Assembly (NCBI RefSeq): GCF_002101395.1
Contig: NZ_CP019707.1
Coordinates: 12,332-76,331 of the forward strand
DNA length: 64,000 nt
Source of the DNA: Pantoea alhagi
GTDB taxonomy: Bacteria; Pseudomonadota; Gammaproteobacteria; Enterobacterales; Enterobacteriaceae
Reading direction: 5' to 3'
Shown: positions 17,807 to 28,000 of the stretch, piece by piece
Layout: every line of letters starts with the position of its first letter
How positions within the stretch are numbered: position 1 is the stretch's first letter
Made by a program: the position numbers and the translations under genes
The notes under the pieces: model-generated
Database searches by the model: none
What the model was told of the DNA's origin: nothing
The model's input: the letters and a program-made list of their open reading frames with translations, nothing else

Positions 17807-20800
17807 CTACTCCAGCGTTTTTTGGGGTTTATGGCCAAACTCCGGCTCGGGTTCGCTGCGCTCATGGCGCATCACGTTTACTTCATCATTCATCATCGTG
17901 GCGCGGTCTTCCCGCTCCGGCGACAGGTCATGGTCGCGGTAATCGAATGCCTCCTCTTCACGCAGCTCTTCCAGTGCCGCCGCAAGCGCAGCCTCGCGTT
18001 CGCTGTCCCTGTCATCCGGTGCGCTCCGCGCCTCATCGGGCATGACGGGTTCCGGCTCTTTCTCCTCCTGCTCCTGTGCCGCTTTAACGGCTTTCTCCAG
18101 CGCCTCGGCCTCGCGACGGTCCAGCTCCTCACCGCCCGCCTCTGCAGTTGCCGGCGTATTCCTGTCATCGTGACGCTCACTGTGTTCAGCCGCGAGCACC
18201 ACCGGGCTGTCCGGGTTGTCCTTCATCAGCTGCAGCGCCTCAGCAATATCCGCGGCTTCCAGCACCTTTCCGTGTTTCTCCCCACGCTGCAGTACGATGC
18301 GGCTGCCGTCCGCTGCCCCTTCATAATGGGCGGCAGAAAAATCCACATCTCCGCTTGAGGGCGACACGGGAACGTGCCAGTTGCCCCGCTGTCTTCCGTG
18401 CTCGTTAATAACCGGCCAGAGCATCTCCGGCGTTTTACCCGCCATAAACCGCGCATCCGCCGTCAGGTCCTCGTCAACCCGGTCCGCCAGTCGCGTCCCG
18501 GACACCGGCAGGCTTTTCTCCCATGCCTGCACCTCCCGTCCCGCACGCACGTCCTCCGCCCGCATCAGCACGTCGTGCACCGTCTGGCGCCGCCCGCTTT
18601 TGCTTTCAACCCGGGCGGCCCAGCCGGACAGGTTGTCGAAGTAGGTCTGAACGTGCTCTTTTGCCCTTGAGAGCTGCACATAGGTGCTGTCCAGGGCGGC
18701 CATCATTTTGCGCGCCCCCTCTTCCCCGAACAGGCCAATCAGGTATTTTACTGACGCGCCCTGCGAGCTGTAGGTGGTGACGGCGTAGCCGTAGTCCAGA
18801 TGACGGTCGGCGTAACGCGCGGCCGGCTCAAATGACAGCTGACGGTCGCCGGTATCAAGCGTGATTTTTCCGTCCGCCGCAATGCCTGACACCACACCCA
18901 TGTCGCTGGCGCGCAGGTTGCGGTTGCGGTCGGTGGCCGTCAGGCGGATTTTTTCACCGGTGCTGATTTCCCTCGTCACCTCCTCAAATACCGCCACCTC
19001 TTCCTTGCGCAGTTCGGCAGGTCTGACCCAGCGGTCAGCAGCGCCGTCAAGCCCGGCCATGCGCACCACGCCGCTTTCCGCGTCTGTTTTGCCGATCCGG
19101 TAATACTGTTCGCCCCGCTTAACCACTTTTCCCTCCTGCTCTTCCCAGAACGCCTGCCGCCCGAGGTCGGCATTACTGTTATTAACGCGCATCAGCAGCG
19201 GCAGCGTGACACCGTCACCCAGCGAGCCCTGCTCCCGAAGGCGCGCATGCACCGCCTCATTTATGGCCTGGCGATCGGCATTGAGCTCCGTCACGATAAG
19301 CGTGTTGTCACGCGCCTCCGCCGTGCGCCCGCTGTAATCGTCCGCAATAAGGCCGATGAGGTCCGGGCCCGTTTTCTCATCCGGACCGGTCTCCTCTTTC
19401 TCCATTTTGCTGCCGTCCATCGTGCTGCTTTCCGGCACGTAGGCGCCCGGCTGGCGCGGCACGCTCTGCGGGCTGGTTTCGGCCGTAATCCGCACCGCCT
19501 CACGCACGTTACCGGCAATAACGGCCTCCACGGCAGGTTTCAGCGCGGGGATCTGACGCACGATTTCCTTCATCACCGCGACATCGGCCGCGCTGCGTTC
19601 AAGCGCCAGTGCAAAGGGCGCACCGGACTCCAGCGATTTCAGCTGGTCCTGGTCACCGCTCAGAACGGCGCGGCCGCCGCCTTCGGCGATCACGTTCATC
19701 AGCGAGGCCATCTGGGCGTTGCCGTTCATGGACGATTCATCGATGACAAAGAGGGTGTTTCGGAAGTCACGCGCCTGCCCGGCGGCCTGCCACTGGCTGC
19801 TTTCGCTGAGAAAGCTGGCGATGGTCTGCGAAGGAATGCCCGCGCCGGAAAGCTCGCTGACGGCGCGGTGCGTGGGTGCCAGGCCGCGAATTTCCGGACC
19901 GTCCTCCACGGCTGCGAGCGCTGCCGCCACGGTGCGATACTGGGTGGTTTTCCCCACCCCGGCGTAACCCTGGATGGCGGTGAAGCGGTCGCGCGTGGTC
20001 AGGAAAAGGTTGCCTGCCCCGCGCTGGCCCTCCGTCAGACCCGCCGCCTTCTCCTCGCTCAGCCCGCCTGCCAGCAGCGGCTTCACGCTGTTTTTTCCTT
20101 CGGCGACGTGGCGCAGGATGGCCACCTCGTTTTCAAAGTTTTCACGCGAGATGTATCTGCCTGCCGCGCCCTGCTCCGCGCTGAGTTCAAAAATTTCGCC
20201 GCGCTGCACCAGGCGTGAGAGCTCCTCCTGCGCACGATCGGGGGTTATGCTGCGGTCTGTACTGATAACGTTAGCCAGCACCCGGACACCCGTGAACGTG
20301 ACGTCCGTGCCGGCGGCTTTCTCAATGGCCAGGCGCATTACGCGCTCCGGCTGCGACATCCTGCGCGATTCCAGCTCGCGCAGCGCGTCGGACAGGTCGC
20401 TTTCGCCCGAGAGCGACTTAATGCCCTGCGTCACGCTCACCACCGGGCGGTTTTCCTCCAGCCGGCGGCCGATGGTGGCCTCGTCCAGCGGGGTGAAGGC
20501 GATGACATTTGAGCCGCTGCGGCGCAGCATGTTGACGGTCGCGTCGTTCACTTCCTTGCCCGCCACCACCGCCACCACGCTGCCCTCCGTGCGCCGCGTG
20601 GCACCAAAGGACTCTGTATAGGCGTAATCGGCGTACAGCGGCGCGTTGCGGTCCAGCTTCACGCGCTCGCCTTTTGCGTTTTCCATCAGGATGACGTCCT
20701 TAAACAGCCAGCGTCCCTCTTTCACACCGGTGACGGTCAGCCGCTCGCCGCTGCCGGCACGGCTGCCGAGCTCAGCCGTGGCGCGCAGCTGCTCGCCCTT

Positions 20801-22927
20801 TCGCAGCTCCAGCTTTTTCTCCCGGAACAGCCGGTAATGGCTGTCAATGCTGCTGATGCTGATCCCATGTTTCTGGCCCTTTTCGTCCGACACCGTCAGC
20901 AGGTTGTGACGCTCGCTGACGCCGGTAATGGTAAAAACCGACTTCTGCCCCTGCCCCTCGTGCTGCTCCAGCACCATGCCCGCGCGGTACACGCTGCGGT
21001 CGTTGCGGTTGGTGGCGTCCAGCCACACCGGCACCCGTACCGTGGCCTCACCCAGTACCCGTCCGAGCTGGCCCTCATCGGTGAGGATTTCCCGGGTGCG
21101 GGCCGTGAGCTGGTCGCGTGTGCGCGCGTTGCCCGCCTGCAGCGATACCGGACGCCCCAGCGCCTTTTCCTGGGCGTAGTAGCGCGCCGCCACGCTGAGC
21201 CGGTCTTCTACCGTGTCCTTCTGCACCATCGTCACGCGTACGTTTTCGGTTTTCGGGGTGGCGGTGAACTGCTTCACGCCCGCGCTGCTCAGCACGTCGG
21301 ACGCAAAGCCCGCCGTTCGCCTGGCGTGCGTGTCGGTCACAAGCGTGGTGCCCTCCTGCTGCGCGGCCGCTTTCAGCACGTCGTGCAGCCCGGAGGTATT
21401 AAACCGCTCGGCCTCCGCGACCAGCACCAGCGGACGTGCCGGCAGCTCAGCGGTTTTCATCTCCTCCGCCGTCATAAGCATCACACCGGGTTTATCTCCG
21501 AAGGTGGCCTGCTGGCGCTTTCGCGCGGCCCCGTCGGCCGCCACCACGATTAACGGACGTTTGTTTTCGCCGGCCATCGCCATGATGCTGCGGTTCAGGT
21601 CGCTGATGAACTGCGTGCCGCCGCGCACATCGATGAGCGACACGGCACGATCGGCGTCAGCCACCTGCGCCAGCACGCCCTTTTCTCCCGCCGGTGCCAG
21701 AAGCCCGCCGCGTTTCTCCGCAAGACCTGCGGCCAGCTGCGCCAGGCGCGCCTCGTCGCGGACGTGAGCTGCGGTGGTGAATAACGTCTGGTTCTTGTCC
21801 ACGGCGATCAGCTGACCGCGCCCGATGGCATTATCAATGGCACTGCGGGCCTGACCGTACACACCCGGTTCAACCGGGACGTGATTCAGCACGCTCGTCA
21901 TCACGTCGTCGTAGGTCACGCGCACGCTTTTTGAGGACAGGCGATCAATCGCCTCGCGCACCGCACCGTCCAGTACGGAAGGCATGGCCACCTTTTTCTC
22001 TTCATTGGCGCTTTTTGCCTCCAGCGTCTGGCGGCGCGCCGCCACTTCCTGCCTGAACCTCTCCGCGTCAAAACCGGTACCCTTCAGCACTGACTGCCAG
22101 TGTTCGCGCAGCGTTTCGGGATCTTCAAAATGTTTGGCCTGCCGGGAGTCGAGCGCCGCCATGCTCTTTTGCTTCGCCGAGGCGTTCTCGCCGACCAGAT
22201 CGACTATCTCCTGGCGGCGCGAGGAAAACGGCTTTACCGGCACGCCGGTGATGTCCCATTCGCCGCGCGGGCCGGTGTCTTCCGTCTGGTAGCCCGCCGG
22301 CTCAATAATGGAACGGAAATGGCCGCGATAGAGCGCGCCGATGCTGACCTGCTCGTTCCACACCACGTCGGTAAAGCCCTGTTTGCCGTTGATATCGGTG
22401 GAAAGGGTTTTCCAGCCGTTTTCCGAGAGCGTGGCGTTGGCGATGACCGCGTGCGTGTGCATCGCCGGGTCCAGGTTGCGGCTGGTATCGTGCATGAAGG
22501 TGGCAATCACCAGATTGCCGGTTTTCTCCATTTCCGTGATGCCGTCGGTCATGGTGCGCGTGGTGGCCAGCTTCTCCACCTCGTCCAGCGTGCGCCGCAC
22601 CGCCTCTTTATGGGCATCCACCAGGAAGGTATCGCCGGTCACCAGCGCCAGCACCGACGCGCTTTTGGGTGCCGAGAACGTCAGGTCATAGCCCGGGCGG
22701 TGTCTGTTAACCCCACCCTCCATGCGGCGCATATCGGTGCCGTCCGGCAGCTGACCTTCCAGCACCGCCACAAAGGTATCGCGGTTTACCGGGCCTTCCA
22801 GGCCCAGGTTTTCCGCACCGGTGCCGTACCACTCCGTGGACTGCTCGCCGAGAAAGTAATAGTTGTCTTCACTGGTATAGTAGGCGCCGGCCTTGCCGGC
22901 GTTTTTGACTGAAGAGACTGACAGCAT
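17807..22927 (-). CDS. traI: Conjugative relaxase/helicase TraI (MOBF)
   Basis: At 1,706 residues this is full size for F-type TraI. The relaxase domain (1-300) keeps the tyrosines Y16, Y17, Y23 and Y24 and the metal-binding histidines in MHDTSRNLDPAMHTHAV. A vestigial helicase-like region follows. The active helicase domain has Walker A GYAGVGKTT at about residue 986, a downstream FVIDESSM (Walker B type) and the late SQGASVKYL motif. The C-terminus is acidic and low-complexity. TraI nicks oriT, stays bound to the 5' end and unwinds the transferred strand. It begins 8 bp after traD. No oriT, traM, traJ or traY is in the window, so it has no visible substrate here. Confidence 0.97.
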   Translation of the reverse strand: MLSVSSVKNAGKAGAYYTSEDNYYFLGEQSTEWYGTGAENLGLEGPVNRDTFVAVLEGQLPDGTDMRRMEGGVNRHRPGYDLTFSAPKSASVLALVTGDTFLVDAHKEAVRRTLDEVEKLATTRTMTDGITEMEKTGNLVIATFMHDTSRNLDPAMHTHAVIANATLSENGWKTLSTDINGKQGFTDVVWNEQVSIGALYRGHFRSIIEPAGYQTEDTGPRGEWDITGVPVKPFSSRRQEIVDLVGENASAKQKSMAALDSRQAKHFEDPETLREHWQSVLKGTGFDAERFRQEVAARRQTLEAKSANEEKKVAMPSVLDGAVREAIDRLSSKSVRVTYDDVMTSVLNHVPVEPGVYGQARSAIDNAIGRGQLIAVDKNQTLFTTAAHVRDEARLAQLAAGLAEKRGGLLAPAGEKGVLAQVADADRAVSLIDVRGGTQFISDLNRSIMAMAGENKRPLIVVAADGAARKRQQATFGDKPGVMLMTAEEMKTAELPARPLVLVAEAERFNTSGLHDVLKAAAQQEGTTLVTDTHARRTAGFASDVLSSAGVKQFTATPKTENVRVTMVQKDTVEDRLSVAARYYAQEKALGRPVSLQAGNARTRDQLTARTREILTDEGQLGRVLGEATVRVPVWLDATNRNDRSVYRAGMVLEQHEGQGQKSVFTITGVSERHNLLTVSDEKGQKHGISISSIDSHYRLFREKKLELRKGEQLRATAELGSRAGSGERLTVTGVKEGRWLFKDVILMENAKGERVKLDRNAPLYADYAYTESFGATRRTEGSVVAVVAGKEVNDATVNMLRRSGSNVIAFTPLDEATIGRRLEENRPVVSVTQGIKSLSGESDLSDALRELESRRMSQPERVMRLAIEKAAGTDVTFTGVRVLANVISTDRSITPDRAQEELSRLVQRGEIFELSAEQGAAGRYISRENFENEVAILRHVAEGKNSVKPLLAGGLSEEKAAGLTEGQRGAGNLFLTTRDRFTAIQGYAGVGKTTQYRTVAAALAAVEDGPEIRGLAPTHRAVSELSGAGIPSQTIASFLSESSQWQAAGQARDFRNTLFVIDESSMNGNAQMASLMNVIAEGGGRAVLSGDQDQLKSLESGAPFALALERSAADVAVMKEIVRQIPALKPAVEAVIAGNVREAVRITAETSPQSVPRQPGAYVPESSTMDGSKMEKEETGPDEKTGPDLIGLIADDYSGRTAEARDNTLIVTELNADRQAINEAVHARLREQGSLGDGVTLPLLMRVNNSNADLGRQAFWEEQEGKVVKRGEQYYRIGKTDAESGVVRMAGLDGAADRWVRPAELRKEEVAVFEEVTREISTGEKIRLTATDRNRNLRASDMGVVSGIAADGKITLDTGDRQLSFEPAARYADRHLDYGYAVTTYSSQGASVKYLIGLFGEEGARKMMAALDSTYVQLSRAKEHVQTYFDNLSGWAARVESKSGRRQTVHDVLMRAEDVRAGREVQAWEKSLPVSGTRLADRVDEDLTADARFMAGKTPEMLWPVINEHGRQRGNWHVPVSPSSGDVDFSAAHYEGAADGSRIVLQRGEKHGKVLEAADIAEALQLMKDNPDSPVVLAAEHSERHDDRNTPATAEAGGEELDRREAEALEKAVKAAQEQEEKEPEPVMPDEARSAPDDRDSEREAALAAALEELREEEAFDYRDHDLSPEREDRATMMNDEVNVMRHERSEPEPEFGHKPQKTLE

Positions 22928-22935
22928 GATTCACC

Positions 22936-25101
22936 TCAGTTGCGGTCCAGACCAAAATCCGCGTGTTTATGTTTAACCACATCCATAACCTGCAGCGGCC
23001 GCTCAGTTTCGCGCTCTGAAACCGGTGCTGGCGCAGGGCTGTCGGCTGCAGGAGCACGTGTGGGATCAGCAACAGGCGGCGGTAAGGCGGTAACCCGGCC
23101 GCCCTTCTCGTCTGGCGCTGACTGCGCTGAGGCCGTTTCGGCGGGGGTTGTCGCGCTTTCAGCTGGCGCCGCTGCGCTCTGTGTACCCGCGGCGGCCTCA
23201 GCGCTGTCGGCTCCCTGCTCATCTGCAGCGGTTGCCGCCGCTGCCGCGTCGCCAAACAGCTTGCCCACAATCTGGCCCGCCTGGTTGTCGCTGGTTTCGC
23301 CCGCCAGCGTCGCCTCGATGTCCGGGTCAAACACATCTTCCACATCGCGGGGAATGCGCCCCTCAGCGATTTCGCGGTAGGCTCTCCAGGTTAGCTTCAT
23401 GCGCACCACCGGCCACTCGCCCGGCAGGGTGATGTAGCACTCAAGGTCATTAAGGCTCTGCACGTCGGAATAGCTGACCAGGAACTCGTTCACCTCGTCT
23501 TTGGAGAACTGCACGCCGTCGCGAATGATGTCGATACCGTAGCTGTACTGATCCTTGAACTTCTTATGGCGCTGCTCGCCAATCTCCTTCTGTACCCAGT
23601 CCGCAATCGAGCCATTGGGCGCACGGTAAAAGACGCGGGTGTTCAGCAGGTCCCAGATCGATTTGGCCGCGTTGGTGCCGTACGTTTCTTCCAGCTGCGG
23701 GAAGTTCTGCAGGCCGGCGACGGTACAGCCGCCGAACTTACGGCCCTCCGCGCAGAAATCCGGCAGAATGGGCAGCTTGTGCAGGGACGGCAGCTCGTCC
23801 AGGAAGATCCAGATGCGGCGATTGCGGTCGGCCTTCAGGCCGAGAATGCCGGACATGGTCATGTAGAGCCACGCGCTCAGCAGCGGCTTCAGCGCATTGT
23901 GGTTTTGGCCGTCGCTGGAGATAAAAATCCACGGATTGTCGCCGCTTGCGTCTTCGGTGTGCAGCCAGTCGCGGATGTTAAACGGACGGCGCCCGCCCTG
24001 GTCGAGCCCCTGCAGGTAGCGCAGCGAGCGAACGTAGGTGGTGAGAATGGTGCGGATGGTCATCGCGGTTTTCTCGATGCTGCCGTCCACCAGGTTCGCC
24101 GCGTCTGTGCCTTCCAGGAACTGGCGCAGGTCCGCCAGACTGATGGACATCAGCTTTTTCAGCAGCTCACCGATGCTGCGGTTCTTTTCGCGTGCCATGC
24201 GACGGGCGGTAGCCACAAACAGCGAACGGGCCGACAGCACCCAGAACGGATCACTGCTGCCGCTGCTGTCGGGCAACAGCGAGGTGGCGAAGTTTTCAAA
24301 TTCGCCCACCGTCCGGCACTCTTCCCAGAGGTCCCACGGTGCGCAGCGCGCATCGAACGGGTTGAGAATGAGATCTTTATCCTGACGGTAAAACGTCGGG
24401 ATAAAGTTATTACCTTTGTCGTACACGATAACGCGATCGCCGCGCTCGCGAAGCTGGCGCAGAAGGTCATTCAGCGCGGTACTCTTGCCCGACCCGACGG
24501 TACCGTGCAGGCCAAAATTCTGCATCTCGGAGTCTTTCAGGATATGCAGGCCGCAGATGCTGAGCGGGGACATCACGCCGGCCTTTCTGAGCAGACGGTT
24601 CACGACAGCAGGACTTGTCGCGAGAATACGGCCGCCGGTAAGCTCGCTCTCGCGCTGTTTCGCGCCTTTGTTGCCCAGAAACCAGGTGATGGCCATAATG
24701 GCGGCGACGAAGGAGAACGCCGCAATGCCCCAGCCGTAAAACGCCGTGTCCTTGACGTGCTGGCCCATGAGCACAAAGTACGGATCGTTCATCACCTGCA
24801 GCGCCGTGTGTTTAAACGCCACCACCTCGCCGTTTGGCCGCTCAAAGTGAAAGGTCCAGCCGTTTTTTGACGTGCCACCGGAGAGCTTCGACAGCGGCAT
24901 GATGAACCACTTAATCAGCCAGTAGGCGCTGCCGTGAATGAACTCCTGCAACGTGAGCCGCAGGAGCATCCAGGAAAAAAATATCAGCACAGAAAAAAGC
25001 ACAACCCAGTAGGAGGCGATATTCATGATCTGCACAAACATGCCGATCATGTACTTCATCACCTGGCCGTCCTGGGTGAAGTCGCGGGCGTTGAGGCTCA
25101 T
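22936..25101 (-). CDS. traD: Type IV coupling protein TraD
   Basis: The 721-residue protein has two N-terminal transmembrane helices (about 22-48 and 122-142), Walker A GTVGSGKST (K206) and Walker B IWIFLDELPSL. It couples the relaxosome to the secretion channel and pumps DNA by ATP hydrolysis. The C-terminal 120 residues are Ala/Pro/Gln-rich and variable, as in F-type TraD. The gene is followed closely by traI. The usual traT between traS and traD is absent; a different gene lies there. Confidence 0.96.
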   Translation of the reverse strand: MSLNARDFTQDGQVMKYMIGMFVQIMNIASYWVVLFSVLIFFSWMLLRLTLQEFIHGSAYWLIKWFIMPLSKLSGGTSKNGWTFHFERPNGEVVAFKHTALQVMNDPYFVLMGQHVKDTAFYGWGIAAFSFVAAIMAITWFLGNKGAKQRESELTGGRILATSPAVVNRLLRKAGVMSPLSICGLHILKDSEMQNFGLHGTVGSGKSTALNDLLRQLRERGDRVIVYDKGNNFIPTFYRQDKDLILNPFDARCAPWDLWEECRTVGEFENFATSLLPDSSGSSDPFWVLSARSLFVATARRMAREKNRSIGELLKKLMSISLADLRQFLEGTDAANLVDGSIEKTAMTIRTILTTYVRSLRYLQGLDQGGRRPFNIRDWLHTEDASGDNPWIFISSDGQNHNALKPLLSAWLYMTMSGILGLKADRNRRIWIFLDELPSLHKLPILPDFCAEGRKFGGCTVAGLQNFPQLEETYGTNAAKSIWDLLNTRVFYRAPNGSIADWVQKEIGEQRHKKFKDQYSYGIDIIRDGVQFSKDEVNEFLVSYSDVQSLNDLECYITLPGEWPVVRMKLTWRAYREIAEGRIPRDVEDVFDPDIEATLAGETSDNQAGQIVGKLFGDAAAAATAADEQGADSAEAAAGTQSAAAPAESATTPAETASAQSAPDEKGGRVTALPPPVADPTRAPAADSPAPAPVSERETERPLQVMDVVKHKHADFGLDRN

Positions 25102-25273
25102 TGAAAATCCTTTATGTGGAAACAGTGGTAAACGTGCAGAGCTGCGGACAGGCGAAAGCCAGGCAGATGACTGCGCGGGTTTAGTTACGGTGTGAACGTG
25201 CCCGGCTGGGCTGACGTGATATTCCGCCTCCTCCGCCAGACGCAGGGCGCGTCAGGCTGTGCGGCGGGCGGTC

Positions 25274-26194
25274 TCAGTGGTCTGAAACCTGAAACAGCGG
25301 CTGGTTAATCTGGTACTCGACAAACTGTTTTTCGGGGTCAGTCAGCGCACGAAAATGCGTGGAAAACCGGCGGATGTTGTTCATCAGGTTAGTGGTGTTG
25401 GTAAAAAACACCGGGCATACCGGGCATACCGCGCGTACTTCCTGCAATACAGGCTGGATGGTCGACGTAAACGCATCGAACTCCCCGGTTTCTTTCAGGT
25501 CGCTTTCAATAAGTTCCTCATGCTCAGTAACGGGACAGACGGTCACGCCCGGGTAGGCGTACAGAACACGCAGCGTGTCCGCGTAGTCGCGTACTTTGCA
25601 GTCAAAGGCGTCTTCCAGCGCCGGCAGGCGGTTGTTGCTGCGGGAGGGTGAAAGCAGCCGTTCAGGCTCCACGGTCGCGGCAGTATAGAATTCCGTCTGC
25701 TGCCGGATAATCCCGGCCGGGTCGGCGCGACGCCAGATAGCCGGTTCACGTACAGATGGCCTGTCGCCGGCATTCACAGTCAGGCGGGGCTGACAGGATG
25801 CGGGTATCCAGTTTTTCGTGAGGTCGGGAGCCTTATCCCGGAACGGCGTATTCCGGACGCCACTCCAGAGATGAATGACGTCCGTTGCCGCATCGTCTGC
25901 ACCCACGATATGCATATGCACCCGGTGCAAAGACACATCGCCCTGCACAAACCAGCGGGTAATCACGGTAATATCCGTCACGTAATTGTCCGTATTCAGC
26001 AGAATGCCGTGAATGGCCTTACGGCCTTTTTTACGACAGACATAATGCAGGCGCTTATTTGGTGACGGGAACCGAACAGTAATATCTCTTTCAGCCTGAA
26101 GGTGCAGACCCAGCTGAGGAATTTCGATATCAATTAAATCAACAGAGATATTTGAGTAGTTAAGAAAGAAAGAGGGGGTCAGATGAATTAGCAT
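25274..26194 (-). CDS. Hypothetical plasmid protein between traS-like gene and traD
   Basis: The 306-residue protein is not recognised. It is soluble-looking, without signal peptide or membrane segments, and has a histidine-rich strand (HRVHMHIVGAD) about residues 90-105 preceded by a beta-rich region. This is vaguely like replication or Gp2-type proteins of phage satellites, but not enough to name. It occupies the place of traT in F. The 172-bp gap to traD has no gene. Confidence 0.6.
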   Translation of the reverse strand: MLIHLTPSFFLNYSNISVDLIDIEIPQLGLHLQAERDITVRFPSPNKRLHYVCRKKGRKAIHGILLNTDNYVTDITVITRWFVQGDVSLHRVHMHIVGADDAATDVIHLWSGVRNTPFRDKAPDLTKNWIPASCQPRLTVNAGDRPSVREPAIWRRADPAGIIRQQTEFYTAATVEPERLLSPSRSNNRLPALEDAFDCKVRDYADTLRVLYAYPGVTVCPVTEHEELIESDLKETGEFDAFTSTIQPVLQEVRAVCPVCPVFFTNTTNLMNNIRRFSTHFRALTDPEKQFVEYQINQPLFQVSDH

Positions 26195-26246
26195 TTTCGC
26201 CTCAACATTTTAATGCACCCAATACAAAAGGTGCATTTTCGCTAGA

Positions 26247-26271
26247 TTAAAGGTTAAAGGTTAAAGGTTAA
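26247..26271. repeat. Tandem heptamer TTAAAGG, 3.6 copies
   Basis: Three full copies of TTAAAGG plus TTAA lie at the stop codon of the traS-like gene; the stop TAA itself is in the first unit on the coding strand. The length could vary by slippage, but would change only the last residues. Confidence 0.8.
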
Positions 26272-26800
26272 TTTTTTTTACAGATGCACTTACAGCTCCA
26301 ATGAGTGCTGAAATTTGATAACGCGACATATCAACGCTAAATATAAAAAGCAAAAGAAGAGAGGTGAGAAAATTACCGAACACAAGAATATCTATATTTA
26401 ACTTATCAAACATAGACATTAAGCCTAATAACGCAATTAGAATAAACCACGCGCTACCATACATCTTAACCTTTCTCCTTATCAGTTTGACAAGCTTCAA
26501 TTCCGAAACTCTTGCATCACTAAGCATTATGAATATATTTTCATATCCGTAGAAGAAAGCCAGCAGGAATATCCAGTTAACAACCCCGAAACCGAAAGAA
26601 AACAACCATGTAGCTGTCGCACCATCTTTATGGTTATCAAAAAGAGCGTAATCGACGCCGCAAAAAAATAAAAATAAAAATAAGTGCATAGATATCCTTT
26701 TTAAAGGATGAAAGAAAGATGGCACTTCACGATTTGATGAGGCCATAGCCTCAATAATATGTCCGGCATCCTTCTTAACTTCACCATATGTCATTTTCAT
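26261..26800 (-). CDS. TraS-like entry-exclusion membrane protein
   Basis: The 179-residue protein has four hydrophobic segments (about 38-55, 65-90, 113-130 and 138-158) and few charged residues between them. Its start overlaps the traG stop by four bases, exactly where F has traS, an inner-membrane protein that blocks entry of the same plasmid. Sequence similarity among TraS proteins is low, so the call rests on position, size, hydrophobicity and the opening VPSFFHPLKR segment. Confidence 0.65.
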   Translation of the reverse strand: MKMTYGEVKKDAGHIIEAMASSNREVPSFFHPLKRISMHLFLFLFFCGVDYALFDNHKDGATATWLFSFGFGVVNWIFLLAFFYGYENIFIMLSDARVSELKLVKLIRRKVKMYGSAWFILIALLGLMSMFDKLNIDILVFGNFLTSLLLLFIFSVDMSRYQISALIGAVSASVKKINL

Positions 26801-27657
26801 TTTTTATCCTTGTTCGCTTGAGGGACATCTTTTAGATAATCTTTATAATCTTCCGATGTCACACTTGGCCTAGCCTTTAAATGCTCATCAGCAGCCTCTT
26901 TATTCCGGGCATATTCATTTGAACTCACCGTAAACTCCCCCATACGAGATGCAATTGCGCTGTCAGTTTCGCTCTTGCCTTTATCAAGCTCCTGCTGTGC
27001 AGCGTTTGCTCTATTCTTGACCATCCCCTGCTGAGCATCAACCTCATTGCTTACATCTGTACGAATGTTGTTTCTGGCCACGCCCGCTTCAATGCTCTGA
27101 TTTGCACTGTTATATGCGCCGCCGAACTGCGCGCCTGCTGCATTCGTCGGTGCGCTCATGCCGTCACCCGTGCTTCCTGAATTGCGCGCATAGTCTCCGT
27201 CAATGCGGCCCTGCAACTTCTCAGCAAAGAACTCCTGAACCAGGCCGTCACGCTGCTTCTGGACGTTTTCGTCAGACGTATTGGTAAGGATGGTTTCTGC
27301 ATTGCCCGGCGAACGCTGCATTGCCCACTGCACAAACTGCTGCGTGTAGTTATCACGTGCGCCTGCACTGAGCGTTTCAGTCTCAGAGGCCATTTTCTGC
27401 AGTTCATGCGTATGTGACTGGCTGGCAGTATACTGCGCATATTTGCTGTCAGAGGTAGTGATACCTGAAGAAATTTGGTTCATCAGGCCTGACGCATTGT
27501 TATCAACGTGCTGACCATTATAGGTCGTGCTGTAGTTACGCAGCACGTCCATACCCTGACTGAAGTCCTGCGATTCGCGTGCAGAAAGGGTCTGAGAGTT
27601 GTCGTTTCCGCTCTGACCGCCTTCTGTCGTTTGCGAGGTTGACCCGGAACGACCTGT
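26797..27657 (-). pseudogene. traG: TraG C-terminal remnant, cut by IS
   Basis: The frame encodes about the last 285 residues of F-type TraG, with the Gln/Asn/Ser-rich helical periplasmic part (from SARESQDFSQGMDVLRNYS through TETLSAGARDNYTQQFVQWA). TraG is about 940 residues in F. The coding frame runs into the IS end at 27658 without a start, so the N-terminal membrane domain needed for pilus assembly and mating-pair stabilisation is gone. An internal ATG at 27552 could give a 251-residue fragment, but it would be soluble and probably useless. Confidence 0.85.
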
Positions 27658-27721
27658 TGAATCGCCACAGGTTTAACAGACACCCCGGAGTCATTTAAGA
27701 TGACTTAAAAGAGAGGTGCTC

Positions 27722-28000
27722 ATGAGCGGTAAACGTTATCCCGAAGAGTTTAAAATTGAAGCGGTAAAACAGGTTGTTGATCGTGGTCATTCTGTTTCCA
27801 GTGTTGCAACACGTCTCGATATCACTACCCACAGTCTTTATGCCTGGATAAAGAAGTACGGACCGGACTCTTCCACCAACAAAGAACAGTCAGATGCTCA
27901 GGCTGAGATCCGCCGACTCCAGAAGGAGCTGAAGCGGGTTACTGACGAACGGGACATATTAAAAAAAGCCGCGGCGTACTTCGCAAAGCTGTCCGACTGA
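27722..28000 (+). CDS. IS3-family transposase OrfA
   Basis: The 92-residue protein (from MSGKRYPEEFK) has the helix-turn-helix HSVSSVATRLDITTHSLYAW and a leucine-zipper tail (IRRLQKELKRVTDERDILKK). The ATG at 27722 is preceded by AGAGAGGTG. It ends in the frameshift region that links it to orfB. Confidence 0.93.
   Translation: MSGKRYPEEFKIEAVKQVVDRGHSVSSVATRLDITTHSLYAWIKKYGPDSSTNKEQSDAQAEIRRLQKELKRVTDERDILKKAAAYFAKLSD

Noticed and set aside
20844..21553. Long plus-strand frames inside traI and traD (for example 20837-21553, 23566-24870)
   Set aside because: They are mirror frames of high-GC coding sequence of traI and traD.
26247..26271. Heptamer repeat as a phase-variable switch
   Set aside because: It lies at the very end of the gene and the stop codon is in the first unit, so changes in copy number would hardly alter the product.
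17000..28000. oriT and relaxosome genes (traM, traJ, traY)
   Set aside because: Searched by eye around the tra remnant and the leading region; nothing convincing was seen in the window.
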